DNA of 45,930 bases from NCBI GenBank assembly GCA_002118135.1, contig BDIU01000492.1, positions 1 to 45,930 on the forward strand, read 5' to 3'. Source of the DNA: Trebouxia sp. TZW2008. Taxonomy: Eukaryota; Chlorophyta; Trebouxiophyceae; Trebouxiales; Trebouxiaceae. The translations under genes and the position numbers were made by a program. This document shows positions 35,801-45,930 of the stretch, in pieces (the stretch's first letter is position 1; every line of letters begins with the position of its first letter). Under the pieces are notes generated by a model that searched no databases, had not been told where the DNA came from, and saw only the letters and a list, made by a program, of their open reading frames with translations.

Positions 35801-37314
35801 GTAGCAGGTCTAAGGAGACTGATCTGAGCCCTCTGAAGCATCACTCAAGGTTTTGTTTAAGCATCCATTGGCTTGACTCTGCCGCTGTTGTCTGGCTGCC
35901 TGAATGCACATGATTACAACTCATGACTTGGCTTTAGCAGTAGCAACCTTAAGGCTTTGATTTGAGCAGTAGCAGGTCTAAGGGGACTGATTCAAGCTGT
36001 CTGCAGCGTCAATGAAGGCGCCAGTATGAAAGCCGTTTGCTTGGCTCTGCCGCCGTTGCCTTGCTGTGTGAGTTGATTTCCATCAATCCCCATCAACTCC
36101 TACCAGCAAGCATGCAAATGGTGATGATGCAGGTGATGATAATACCTCCAAGACAGCATTGAGCCCCAGCAGCTGTTCAAACTCGTCCAAGGACAGCTGG
36201 CGCCCTTGAATGACATCAGTCACCCTGGAAGATGCAGGAGAAGCTGGGTCATTTGGGGAAGCTGGACCCTCATCGCCATCCAAGACATACAGCTGACCGG
36301 TGTTCAGGTCTCTGATGGTGTATCTCTGCAAAACAGTGCAAACCAAAGTTGTCAACTTGGACACTGGACACATGCACTTGACAAACTGTGTCAAACCAAT
36401 GGGAATTATTTCAAGGCATTGTGACACAATGTCCAGAGCAGAACATGGTCAAAGACAGCGAGGGACAACAGGTGCTCTCACACAAGGAATGAAGTTGTCA
36501 TTCAGGCATTTATATATGTGCTTGCAACCAGGGCTGACAGGCTTCAGGTTTATTTGTAAAGCCTATGCAGCTGGATGTATTGAGGTAGCAACATTTCGTT
36601 GCTTGATGTCTTTGTGACGGATGCTGCTGTTTCAAGGCAGGTTGGGCAGGCGATCTTGACTTGCTGTGCAAGTCGCATGGACAGGAGCAGTGAAGCATGC
36701 TACGGCGATGAACAGGGCAGGAGCACAGCTACCAAGGTCGCTGCAATGGCTGGCAATTTATGGATTTGTGATGTCAATAACTGTGGGTCAAGCAAGCAGA
36801 GTTGCAAATGCAGCAGACTTTGTCCTGTAAACTGTATTGCGTGGCGCCACTCACAAAGAGCTTGGAGTGACTGGGCAGCATTGACATGTGCAACAGATTG
36901 CATGGGCGCAGCTGGCAATCATGTATATACCTTGTCCAAATTGTACTCTTTGCCAGAGTCCAAGTCCTTGATGCGCAGCATCTCTGGGATTGCTTCCTCC
37001 GAGCTGCCCATACTGCTTGCCTGTTGGTCCTCTTGTATGTGTCTGGACCAAGCAGGGATGGCGGATACAGCGTCAGACGGGTCCCCATTTGTTGCTGCCT
37101 GGTGCTCTGCCAGGCTCTGCCGCGATAGTCTGGAGGGTGATCGAAGAGGACTGTTTGAGCGCCCAGATGCCAGGCTGACATCAGAGAAGCTGTTGTTCAG
37201 AACTTCGCGCTGGTCGAAGTGCGAATGTCGTCCTTGTTCCGACGGCCCTTCATCAGCTGATGCATATTCGTCAACTTCTGCTGCGTCCAGCGGTATCTGA
37301 TTCCTGCTGGCCAT
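29817..37314 (-). CDS. WDR44-like WD40 repeat protein
   Basis: Nine exons with consistent phases: 36931..37314, 36146..36325, 34658..35063, 33069..33489, 32645..32723, 31613..31787, 30778..30900, 30224..30384, 29817..30038; 716 residues. The N-terminal about 320 residues are Ser-rich, with a paired motif (RIKDLDSGKEYNLDK, then YTIRDLNTGQLYVLDGDEG) found in plant WDR44-type proteins. After QELFAHTG begins a seven-bladed propeller with strands GKYVATAGQDGVIRVWEV, QFVLSASMDKTVKLWHI, FFLSGSIDGKVRMWNI, KAIVGTMKGKCRFYR, KLLITSNDSRIRLYDG, SIVCGSDDGYVYVWNR and VILTAGYSGEIKVFEN. Blades 1 and 2 are separated by an about 65-residue insert. Animal WDR44 is a Rab11 effector; a trafficking role here is inference only. 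It is divergent from the cystatin gene. Confidence 0.9.
31829..32035 (-). repeat. Two decayed copies of WD40 exon 6 start
   Basis: Copies at 31829-31905 and about 31975-32035 match the acceptor and 5' half of exon 31613..31787 (GACCAGAGAGTGGTGGACTG region). The first is about 85% alike by eye, the second far more drifted. Both lie upstream of the working exon. Confidence 0.85.
32060..32480 (+). mobile_element. Candidate tRNA-headed SINE with (GAAT)n tail
   Basis: TGGTCTAGTGG (32068) resembles box A of tRNA-Gly and GGTTGAGTCC (32088) resembles box B. A unique body follows, then the 3' core shared with 23630-23690, and the element ends in a GAATGAATGAA tail. The two boxes are only about 10 nt apart, shorter than in a full tRNA, so the head would need an internal deletion. 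No target-site duplication could be confirmed. Confidence 0.4.
33540..33975 (-). repeat. Three decayed copies of WD40 exon 4 start
   Basis: Units of about 145-165 bp have exon-start equivalents at about 33650, 33817 and 33960. The nearest still reads GGIWCMKFSKNGKYVATAGQ after a GTAG acceptor, almost the same as the working exon at 33489. The farthest has lost part of the segment. All lie upstream of the working exon and hold only its 5' part. Confidence 0.9.
35066..36075 (-). repeat. Six tandem copies of WD40 exon 3 start, about 165-bp unit
   Basis: Acceptor-equivalents lie near 35229, 35394, 35571, 35729, 35898 and 36061, upstream of the working one at 35064. Each contains the acceptor CACTCAG or a variant and codons for AARQRRQSQANG and (T/N)FS(D/E)ASDS. 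The copy nearest the working exon (start about 35230) still has an open frame; the rest are drifted. Between units, the intronic part is also repeated (TTAAGAGCTTGGTTTGAGCA in several). Confidence 0.92.
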
Positions 37315-37785
37315 GCTGCTTCACACGGCCGACCACTGAGGCGCCACAGTATGGCCAAGCTGCTGTTACGCAAACAACTCACATATCTGCAATCAACGCA
37401 AAGCTGCTGTATGCTGCTCGCAGCGCAGGCTGCGCAATTCAGTCCCAAAAAGTATCACAGCTTCTGACTGCAGAGCCTCTGTTGCAGCCGGTGTAGAGCT
37501 GTACAAGTCGCGACAGCAATGTCAGCAGATGAGCAAGCTGACCGTGCAGCTGCAGCTATTGCGCGCGTATAGCAAGCAAGCTCTGATGCCCGGCAGAAGC
37601 GCTACAAACCTGACATGATTTCGGGGGGTGGACGATGTGGGAATTTTGGAAGGTTGACAGGTGGCGAAGAAGAGGATTAGGTCAAGGGGAAACAAAATTG
37701 GGTAAGCAACTGCGTTTGCAACACGTCTAACCGTAACTGCCTTGCACCAGCCAATGCACCTCGGTCAACGCATGTGCCACGAAGA
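37315..37785. promoter_or_regulatory. Shared upstream region, WD40 gene / cystatin
   Basis: A 471-bp divergent spacer. No canonical TATA box or known element was recognised. Confidence 0.4.
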
Positions 37786-39745
37786 ATGCATTGCACGCTT
37801 CAGGTTGCTGGGATTCTGACTCTGTTGGTTACAGTTTACTCACAAATGCTAGGTACGGTTACACCTCGTTCGCAACATTGCAGAAATACCTTCCAATCTG
37901 GTGCTGAATTGTATTTCTGCTGCAGCAGGCGGTCACAAGCATGTGGATCACCAGAACGACGCTCGTGTGCAAGAAGTAGCAGCATTTGCTGTCAAAGAGG
38001 TGCTTGTCGCGTTTGCTGTTGCGACGCTCGCTCGATACGATGGTCTTGCAAGATCGATCCCCTGGCTTTGTGCAGATAGGCGAAAAGACCAACAAGAAGC
38101 TTGATTTGGTGAAAATCAACTCAGCTCAGAAGCAGGTCGTAGCAGGCCTCAACTATGTGCTCGTCATAGAGACTGCTGCAGAGAGTGAGAAGGAAACTTA
38201 TGAAGCTAAGGTCTATGGTAGGGCAGCAACATTCTGACTTGTGCTGCGACATGCGTGTCTGTGTTCATACATCTTTCTATTCAGCAAGTGGCGTGACCTT
38301 GATTAAAACAAGAAACGCCTGTCACTTGCCAGAATCTGACTATGTCTGCTTGTCCTGCAGAGCCCTTGGGAAACCAGCCATTGAAGTTGACAAGCCATAA
38401 AAAGGTTGACAGCGAGACAGCACAGCGCAGGACTGAAGAGTCATCAGAAAGATCCAGCGGAGCGCTTCTTGGTGGCTACCGTGAGGTACATGCCCCACTC
38501 ACACATGCATGCTTCATCTTGCAACCAGCATTTGACTCACCCTGGTGCTGTAAACCTGCACCACAAAAGCAGTTGACACTCTGAAAGCTCCTGATATATA
38601 TCTGCTGCTGTCAATACGAAGTGGCATGTACTCCAGATGCTGTGCCTGCTTGCATTGGCCAGTGCACGGTATACAGCAACTCCGCCGCTTACAATGTTGT
38701 CATTTGCAAGCATAGAGTCAAGCATGGTGCGTCATGACCAGACACATGACAGATCAGATGCGCCCTGTTACTTTATCACCAATTTGAGCCCTGCAGATGT
38801 CTACAGCTTGCATCTGCATGCATTTCCAGACTGTATTGTGACCATGCAAGATCTGGAACCGTGACGCTTTTGAACAGTGTTTCTGAAGTGGTTCAGCATG
38901 TGATCAGACTAGGTTGCTCAAAGACAGTTGCTTGGTGACTTGACATTCCTAGCAAGGCCTTTGAGCCCAAGTAGTACGTGTGTTCACGTACATGTGTACG
39001 TGAGGTCTGATTGTTTGCAGGTGTCAACCACAGATTCTGAGGTGACACAGGCCGCCGACTTTGCAGCTGAGCAGCTTTCACAGCAGTCCAATTCTCTATC
39101 TCCTTACAAGGTTGAGGAAGTGTTGAGTGCCAGAAGCAAGGTCGTCAGCGGCAAGGCTTTCGAGCTGAAGCTCAAGCTATCCCAGGGCAACTTGCCTGAG
39201 CAGATTGTGCAGGTGAGTAAACCTTTCAATATCAGCTGTTGTCAAAGCATATACTTGTTGGGATCAGCGCGCGCATATGAATAGCAGCATTCTAAATGTG
39301 ACTGCACAACAAGCCAATGCGCTGTGGCTCTGTCAGCAGAATGGAGTATGTCTCTCGTCGTGTTGTGTAGGGGTTTGTGGATTTGCAGATGATGTCTGCA
39401 TATGTTGCAATGCAAGCAAAGGCACCTTGTTCCGTACAGGATCCTGTCTTCGTATGTTTGCTTAGTTGTTGCATCGCAATTGACCAAAGGTGTTGTCAAA
39501 CATAACACAATCACGCCTTGTGCTTGCAATGTCGTCCATGCTTTGAGGTTGCACATTGAAGACCTGTTGAGCTGAGCTGGTTCAACATAGCTGCACTGAT
39601 AGTCTTTGGCACTGCTGGGTAGGATTAGTCTTGTTCAGAATTGTACATATCTTGTGTGATTGTGGTGATGCAGGTGGAGGTCAGCCGTACACTGCAGAAT
39701 GAGCTAAAGCTTGAGTCACACAATCCAATTTCATCAGAGTCCTGA
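37786..39745 (+). CDS. Secreted phytocystatin with legumain-type C-terminal domain
   Basis: Cysteine protease inhibitor. Six exons: 37786..37852, 37926..37999, 38076..38217, 38361..38485, 39021..39212, 39674..39745; 223 residues. A signal peptide is predicted by eye (MHCTLQVAGILTLLVTVYSQ). Domain 1 has the N-terminal Gly-Gly (24-25), the helix EVAAFAVKE and the papain-binding loop QVVAG (67-71). The second-hairpin Pro-Trp is replaced (EPLGNQ). After a charged linker, domain 2 (from about 137) matches the C-terminal extension of long plant phytocystatins, including AADFAAEQL, the SNSL motif (159-162) and SPYKVEEVLSA. In plants SNSL marks inhibition of legumain (C13) proteases. Likely extracellular or vacuolar. 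The ATG at 37786 was chosen because it adds the signal peptide in phase. Confidence 0.88.
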
Positions 39746-40355
39746 TTCCAGGCAAGGCAGGCCGTCATTCAATTGACTGTTTGAGATCAACTCTCTAGCT
39801 GTGACAGCACCCAGCACCTACTGCCCAAGGCCTATCTACAGCCATCAAGTCTAAAATGTAATGCTTAATATAAGAAAGAGGGGCATTCAATTGCTGTGTG
39901 TACATTACCACATACGTCATACTTTCTGTTCTAGCAAGCCAGGAATGCTGTGAGCATTCGAGGATCTCACAAGCCTTGGTTTGTGTACAGCACAGTATCA
40001 CGCCTTAATACAGTTCTGTGTCAAGAAATGCTGTCTACAAACTTGAAATTGCAGCACTCATGTCATATGTTTGACATACGTTGCCAGCCAAATTGCACTA
40101 CATCTAACCCTGCCTAGTAATCATCTGACCAGAGCCATCAATCTGCAGCAGCTGCTACACAACGTAATTGCACTTCTGATTTTTTAAGAAGCTTTGCTTA
40201 TTGTACATGCCATTGCAGCCATTCAAGTATGCTTGAGCAGCATCTGATGCTGTCGTGCCAACGTCCCAAAGGTTGTCTAGGACGACATTTGAAGTGCCAA
40301 AGCCTGGTCAGCAGATGTATGAACCAAAGCTCAATGTGAGCTGCAATACACTTTG
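39746..40355. other. Intergenic, cystatin / SGNH protein (convergent)
   Basis: 3' regions of two convergent genes; no gene or repeat recognised. Confidence 0.5.
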
Positions 40356-43300
40356 TCAGGGGTCCAGCTTCTTAGCAATGTCCTGCAAAGCAGAGATCTA
40401 GTCAACAATCTGCGCCACCTGCAGTCTCACAGAATCCTACTGACATCTGGTAACATGTATATGAGTCTTGCAGATTTGTGCGTGCGCATATGCAACTGCA
40501 GCTGCTGACAAATGTGTCAAACAATGTAATATACACAGCATCATGCTCGCATTTCATGTCAATGATGGTGATGACGCAAGAGGTCAGGTATCTCTGCTGC
40601 ACAATGTACACTGCTTGACAGGTCTAACCACCAATGATTGTGCTCTTACGTGTGTGATAGGGTCTAGGCATGATGCTAGCTGTTCCATGCCGGCTCTGTT
40701 CAAATTGACGCCATCAGGCATCAAGGCTGCATGAATCCTGCCAGAGTCGCCGTCATATGTGAAGCCTTGACCGCAGTCAACAAAATGCAGCTCATCTCTT
40801 GAGTCAGCAAACTGCTGCAAATCTGTGTTGATGCTCTGAATAGCAGGCGTAAATCTGCGGCATAGCGTCAAGCGTCATAACAGAGTGCAACAACCTGGTA
40901 TCATACATTGCAACACTGATCTGGGGTACATCTAGCATTTGCTTGCAAAGTGACGTTTCGAGACTAATGCAAGCAGCAGTGCATACTGGGCTGTGCTAGG
41001 TGGTTCAATCAACGTGCAGGTTGGTTGAATTGTTGTGAAACTGGTGAAGGGCTGCTGCATTAGGGTACTTGACATTGTCTGCATGTCACTGTTGCAGCAA
41101 TGCAGAACTGCTGCATTTGATGACAAGCACAAGACTGCTCTCACTTGCTAGGCTGTGCCAGATGCTGATCTGAAGACAAAGTCAGATCCCCTCTTGGCAG
41201 CAACCCCACTAGCACCACTTGTGAGCCAGGCCTGAGGTCTGTCAGGTACTCAGCCACAGCATGAATGCGGCTTGCAGTGCTGTTGGCAACACTGTGTATA
41301 TGCTGATCATCCTGCATGCAGACAAGCCAAGTCATTTGGCTGACTGGTAGTCGCCTGTGACCCTGTTCTTACTGTACAGCCTGAGCAGATGCGATGCAAA
41401 TATGAGATTTTATGCATTTGCTGTGCTGATGATTTAGCCGTTGCACCTGCCTGACTCTGTTTGGTTCTGCCAGCATACTCCTTGAATGGGACTGGGGCTG
41501 TCCATGACATTCATGCATGCAAGTCAAATTTGACCCAGAGCAGCTCAAATCGTCTGGAGCTCCATGATTGCTCTGAAAGCTACTGCAATACTTACGCCTG
41601 TTGCTTGGAATTAGCTTAAACCTACAGCTGAGCACTGCAGCCACCATGTAGCATGAAAGGAAGGCCCCTAACGTCATACGTCAGCTTAGCCCAAGTGTGC
41701 AGAGCTAGCTGGACTGCAGTCGGTCAGACATTTGTTCAGCAACCACTCGTAGATTACACCTCAGACTTGAGAGTCAGCCAATGATGGTGCTTGGCCTTCC
41801 AGTCTCGTCGGATAAACAGTCGCACAGAAAGCAACTGGGCACCGGAGCAAACGGCTTGCGTACTTTGACTTGATGCTGCGCATAGTGGCAGCGAAGCAGT
41901 GTTTTGTTCGCCCACCTTGAATGATGCATATGTGAGATCTGCACTGCCGGTCATGATGACAGCAATCTGGGGTCCATCAGAGGCAATGCCCTCACCGTGC
42001 CTGAGCCTCCACATCAGATGCTGTACACCATCATCTGCATCACCCATCAGAGTCAATTGTGCTAGTCAAGCATGATGATGCCCACAGGTGTTCACGGTGG
42101 TTGCTGCGTTGAAGTTGTTGCATTGCAGGTGAGCTTGTGTGAGAAAATCTGCATGTTGCACACCATCATCTGCAACAGCAGTCAGCTCCAGTTGTCCCAT
42201 GGAAGCATGTCCTAGATTTACTGCTTGAGCTTCAACAGGCAGTGGATCATTGCGGATTGCTGCAATGAAGCTGCATAGCTTTGCAAGGGTGTGCCCTCAG
42301 CAGCAACAGCGCATGATCAGTTGGACTTGCTAAACAGTTCTCAGGTCTGACCTAAAAAACAGATGCTAGCGTCAACTAACCTTCAGCAATCCCAGGCAAC
42401 ATGCAACTGGAAGCGAAGCACATTGGCCTCTGTCAACAATTGTGTGCAGACAGTCACAAGTGCAGCTGCTTAGGTCTATGTTGGAACCAGTTCAGTACCT
42501 ACTGCGCTGTGTAGAGACAGGCACAGACTTGAGCTGATGACTTGCAAGCGCCATACAACAGCAGCTTGCTGAGCAGCTTCTGTCATGTCGCGGCTTGCTG
42601 CACCACTTAATGTCAGTCTCGTGGCATGCAGCCACACTTGAATGCAAAGCGTGTGGCCAAGCCAGTGCTGATGGAATGCTATAGTGGCATGCAGCAAGCA
42701 GACATTATGCTACAAGGACAGTCATGCCTGCCATCTGGCAATAATGCTTGCAAGCACCTGCCAATCCCCAGGCATGGCTCTCAAAGTCACGCCCAAAGTG
42801 GTTGAGAAAGATCTCAGGCCCATCCTGACACCTGACATGTGCTTCGCCATGCTGTGTGCCCCTCCACGCCTCCACAGCAGCATCGCCATAGAAGTCTAGT
42901 TGCACTGCCTACGTGCAAGGTAAGTGCTATGCGTTTTGTGTGCACCATGACTAGCTTGCAAGCACTCATGAGATCATCTGCATGCAACCAGAAGCAAGCA
43001 GCACTTATGCTGTAGGCTGTGGCTGAGCCTTGTGTTGCGGACATGCAGCTTGCCATGTGTGGTACTATAGCACTGTCCTTGTTTCCAACGGGACTTTCAG
43101 CGAACATTCAACTGGACGTGCAAGTGTGGCATCAGTGCTGCACTTGTATATGCATTGCGTGTATGGCGATGGAGCATGGCAATTACCGGGCTGTCAGATG
43201 CAGCAACAGCTTCTTCCACATACTGCTGGTGCTGCTCAATCCAGCCTGTCACATCTAGTCTGGCTTTCCACCAGTGCTTGCTATGCGTATTGCTCGCTGA

Positions 43301-43671
43301 GAAGGGTGTGTTATACATGTGTGACAGCGCCAAGGTATACACAAGCACCATCCCAAGCAATGCAGCCAAGGCATATTCTCCTGTAGAAAAACATAGGCTG
43401 TAGTTGAGTAACATCAGCATGGCAGAGGAAGAGACCGCTCTTGCTCATAATTTACCTGTCACTATCCAAGCTGAACGTTCTGCCTGCTGTGCCTCTGCCT
43501 TCTGATGGGGACTTTCACTGTCAGAGGTGCTTGGCCCGTCTGAAAACCCACTGCCTGCTAGTAAGCACGACAAGCAGAGTAACGAACACATTGCGGAGTC
43601 AGAAATGCCGACAATGCTTTGGACAGGAGTTTACCAGCAGATGAGCAAGATCTGAGCAAAGCGTCCCTCAT
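40356..43671 (-). CDS. Membrane-anchored SGNH/GDSL protein, predicted inactive
   Basis: Related to PAF-acetylhydrolase beta/gamma-type GDSL hydrolases. Eight exons with consistent phases: 43635..43671, 43456..43554, 43187..43380, 42758..42908, 41916..42034, 41145..41311, 40650..40854, 40356..40382; 332 residues. A Ser-rich cytosolic N-terminus precedes one membrane segment (about 42-64: WIVTGEYALAALLGMVLVYT). Family landmarks are clear (LDFYGDAAVEAWRGT, HLMWRLRHGE, VVLVGLLPRGD, MPDGVNLNRAGMEQL). The catalytic positions are replaced: block I GDS is GDA (Ala120), block III G-x-N-D is GSAD (Ala192), block V DxxH is DGVN (Asn306). It therefore looks like a pseudoenzyme under coding constraint, since the frame is open across eight exons. 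The last exon codes only DIAKKLDP and is the least certain. Confidence 0.85.
42152..42177 (-). repeat. Decayed copy of SGNH exon 5 start
   Basis: Resembles the acceptor and first codons of exon 41916..42034 (ATGATGGTGTACAGCAT on the gene strand, with few changes). It lies upstream of the working exon. Short, so support is modest. Confidence 0.55.
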
Positions 43672-44993
43672 GCTGTGCTGCAGGCGAGCAGCGCTGGAGT
43701 TTCCAGTCAAATTCGGCCGGTACTTGATCACTCAAATAGATCTTATCGCCAGCGACAAGACCAAGGTCATCTCTGCATTAAGTTGGAGTTGCGCATCGAC
43801 GTGTGGCGGGTGGGTTTCTGTCCCGTGAACGCGATGGACAGCTGCACCAATTTTGACCTCTCTCAACTTCCACCAATCTGACGTTTCGCGCCAGACGATC
43901 AGAACCCGATAGTAATGTCATGTCATGCTGCAGCTGCCTAGTGTCCTTTAGCAACGGACACCTGTGCATAGCTTGCAGCAGCAAGCGTTGGATGAACCAT
44001 GCCACGCTTGCAAAGGCTGAGAATGTCATGAGAATGCCACAGCGCTTGTATGCAATGCATCGAGAGCACCCTTATTCACGGCTATTTTGTCAGCATACAG
44101 GCAGTACTGCCTAATGAAACAGACTCAACAGCATGTAAAGCTGTTCCGTGCATGTGGATATGCTGGTGCATTCATGTTAAACTTTGGAGCAGGGACCAGA
44201 GTGAAATGGCATCATGTCAATGATTGCTGAGTGTGACAGCTCTTCCACATCAGGAACACAGTGGTACTTGCAGCCATGGCCAATGCATGCAGTTCAATGC
44301 TTCTGGCATATATACTCTGTGGTGCTGCTGCAACACACAGCCTGGCCAGAATTCAAAGTGGCATAATGTGGAACTATGCGAAACAGCTGCAAACGGGTCT
44401 GACAATGGGGAGAGATATTCAACTGCAGCATGCTCCAGAGACACCAACAGCATTACCAATCCATGGCTACAATGAGGCAGTGATGCAAATGCTCAGCCAT
44501 CAGCTGTTGCAGGCACTGTTACTTACAGCTCAAAACCAATTTTGCACACATGAGCAGGGGGACGCACAGTGTGGCATTTCATATGCCAACAGCATATTGA
44601 ATGGAAGCAAGAAAGACTGGGCTCTGAAACAGCAGACACAAAGCTACATCTCTAAGGAGCCTGGACAGCAGCATACCCTTACTCAATCAGCTGCTTGACA
44701 TTGTGTGTTTAGCGGTCTGCAGTGCATATATAGCCTGACAGTGCAGCTGTTATGGAACGCAAGTGTGTCTGCATGATATGCTGCCAAGTTGGTTGCCACT
44801 GATATGCAGTCAGTCATTGTATTTTTCAGGAAGACGTTCATCAGCTGCTGGTGGTCAAAAGGCAGCAATCTTGTTTGGTAGCTGTTCTGGGAAGATTCTC
44901 TTATCAAGACATTGCATGTCATTGATACCAACCAGCATGGAAGATGCAAACTGAAGCTCAGCAGACAAAAGCAAGCTTGGATTCCAGGAGGGT
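43672..44993. other. Intergenic, SGNH gene / right histone pair
   Basis: Contains the SGNH promoter side and the H3 3' flank. The frame at 44261..44698 lacks an ATG at its start and any recognisable domain. Similarity to the left histone locus begins at about 44960. Confidence 0.5.
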
Positions 44994-45010
44994 GGTGTTG
45001 AAATAACACC
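44994..45010 (-). promoter_or_regulatory. Histone mRNA 3' stem-loop of second H3
   Basis: On the minus strand GGTGTT-ATTTC-AACACC, 36 nt after the stop codon. Identical to the hairpin of the left H3. Confidence 0.92.
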
Positions 45011-45046
45011 ATTTTGGGTTGAAGGGAGAAGTGCTAGGCTGTGAAC

Positions 45047-45877
<831 letters not shown>

Positions 45878-45930
45878 ATGGCTCCTAAGGCAGCATTGTC
45901 AGAAAAGAAGCCCGCCGCGCCTGCCAAGAA
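45878..45930 (+). CDS. Histone H2B, second copy (5' end only)
   Basis: The window ends after 53 nt of exon 1. The encoded start, [17 protein letters not shown], equals that of the left H2B. It is divergent from the second H3. Confidence 0.93.
   Translation, partial: MAPKAALSEKKPAAPAK

Noticed and set aside
44261..44698. Plus-strand frame of 145 codons near the right histone pair
   Set aside because: It begins at GTG, has no recognisable domain, no splice partner and no match to the coding texture of the neighbours.

Overview
This is a nuclear segment of a eukaryotic green alga, most likely a core chlorophyte. The grounds are many short GT-AG introns, intron-bearing histone genes that carry a 17-nt stem-loop mRNA 3' end, a plant-type tRNA-Gly(GCC), a phytocystatin with the plant SNSL extension, and plant-like Pumilio and WDR44-type proteins. 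Base composition is near balanced. No species is claimed.

Layout. Positions 1-1435 hold a divergent H2B(-)/H3(+) pair. A single-exon CPBP (CAAX-type) membrane protease lies at 2059-2970 (-). A 14-exon UBXN7/PUX7-type Cdc48 adaptor (UBA-UAS-UIM-UBX) spans 3434-11676 (+). A 5-exon linker histone H1 is at 13425-14915 (+). A 17-exon Pumilio protein with eight PUF repeats spans 15993-28438 (-), with a tRNA-Gly in one intron. A 9-exon WDR44-like WD40 protein spans 29817-37314 (-). A 6-exon secreted two-domain cystatin is at 37786-39745 (+). An 8-exon membrane-anchored SGNH/GDSL (PAF-AH beta/gamma-like) protein that lacks its catalytic residues is at 40356-43671 (-). A second, inverted H3(-)/H2B(+) pair closes the window (45047 to the end), with a 2-N assembly gap inside H3. 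Every multi-exon model was built by hand: reading frames, splice phases and family alignment agree across all exons. It has not been checked against transcripts.

Functional themes. H1, H2B and H3 share one promoter module and one type of 3' stem-loop, so they are probably co-regulated with S phase. The other genes (ubiquitin/Cdc48 adaptor, mRNA regulator, WD40 scaffold, protease inhibitor, pseudo-hydrolase, membrane protease) look like unrelated housekeeping neighbours in divergent or convergent pairs.

The most striking structure is not a gene. In four of the intron-rich genes, introns beside at least 13 exon junctions contain one to six decaying tandem copies of a segment that straddles the junction. 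When the copy contains acceptor plus exon start it lies upstream of the working exon. When it contains exon end plus donor it lies downstream. This looks like a general intron-growth process that leaves the mRNA unchanged.
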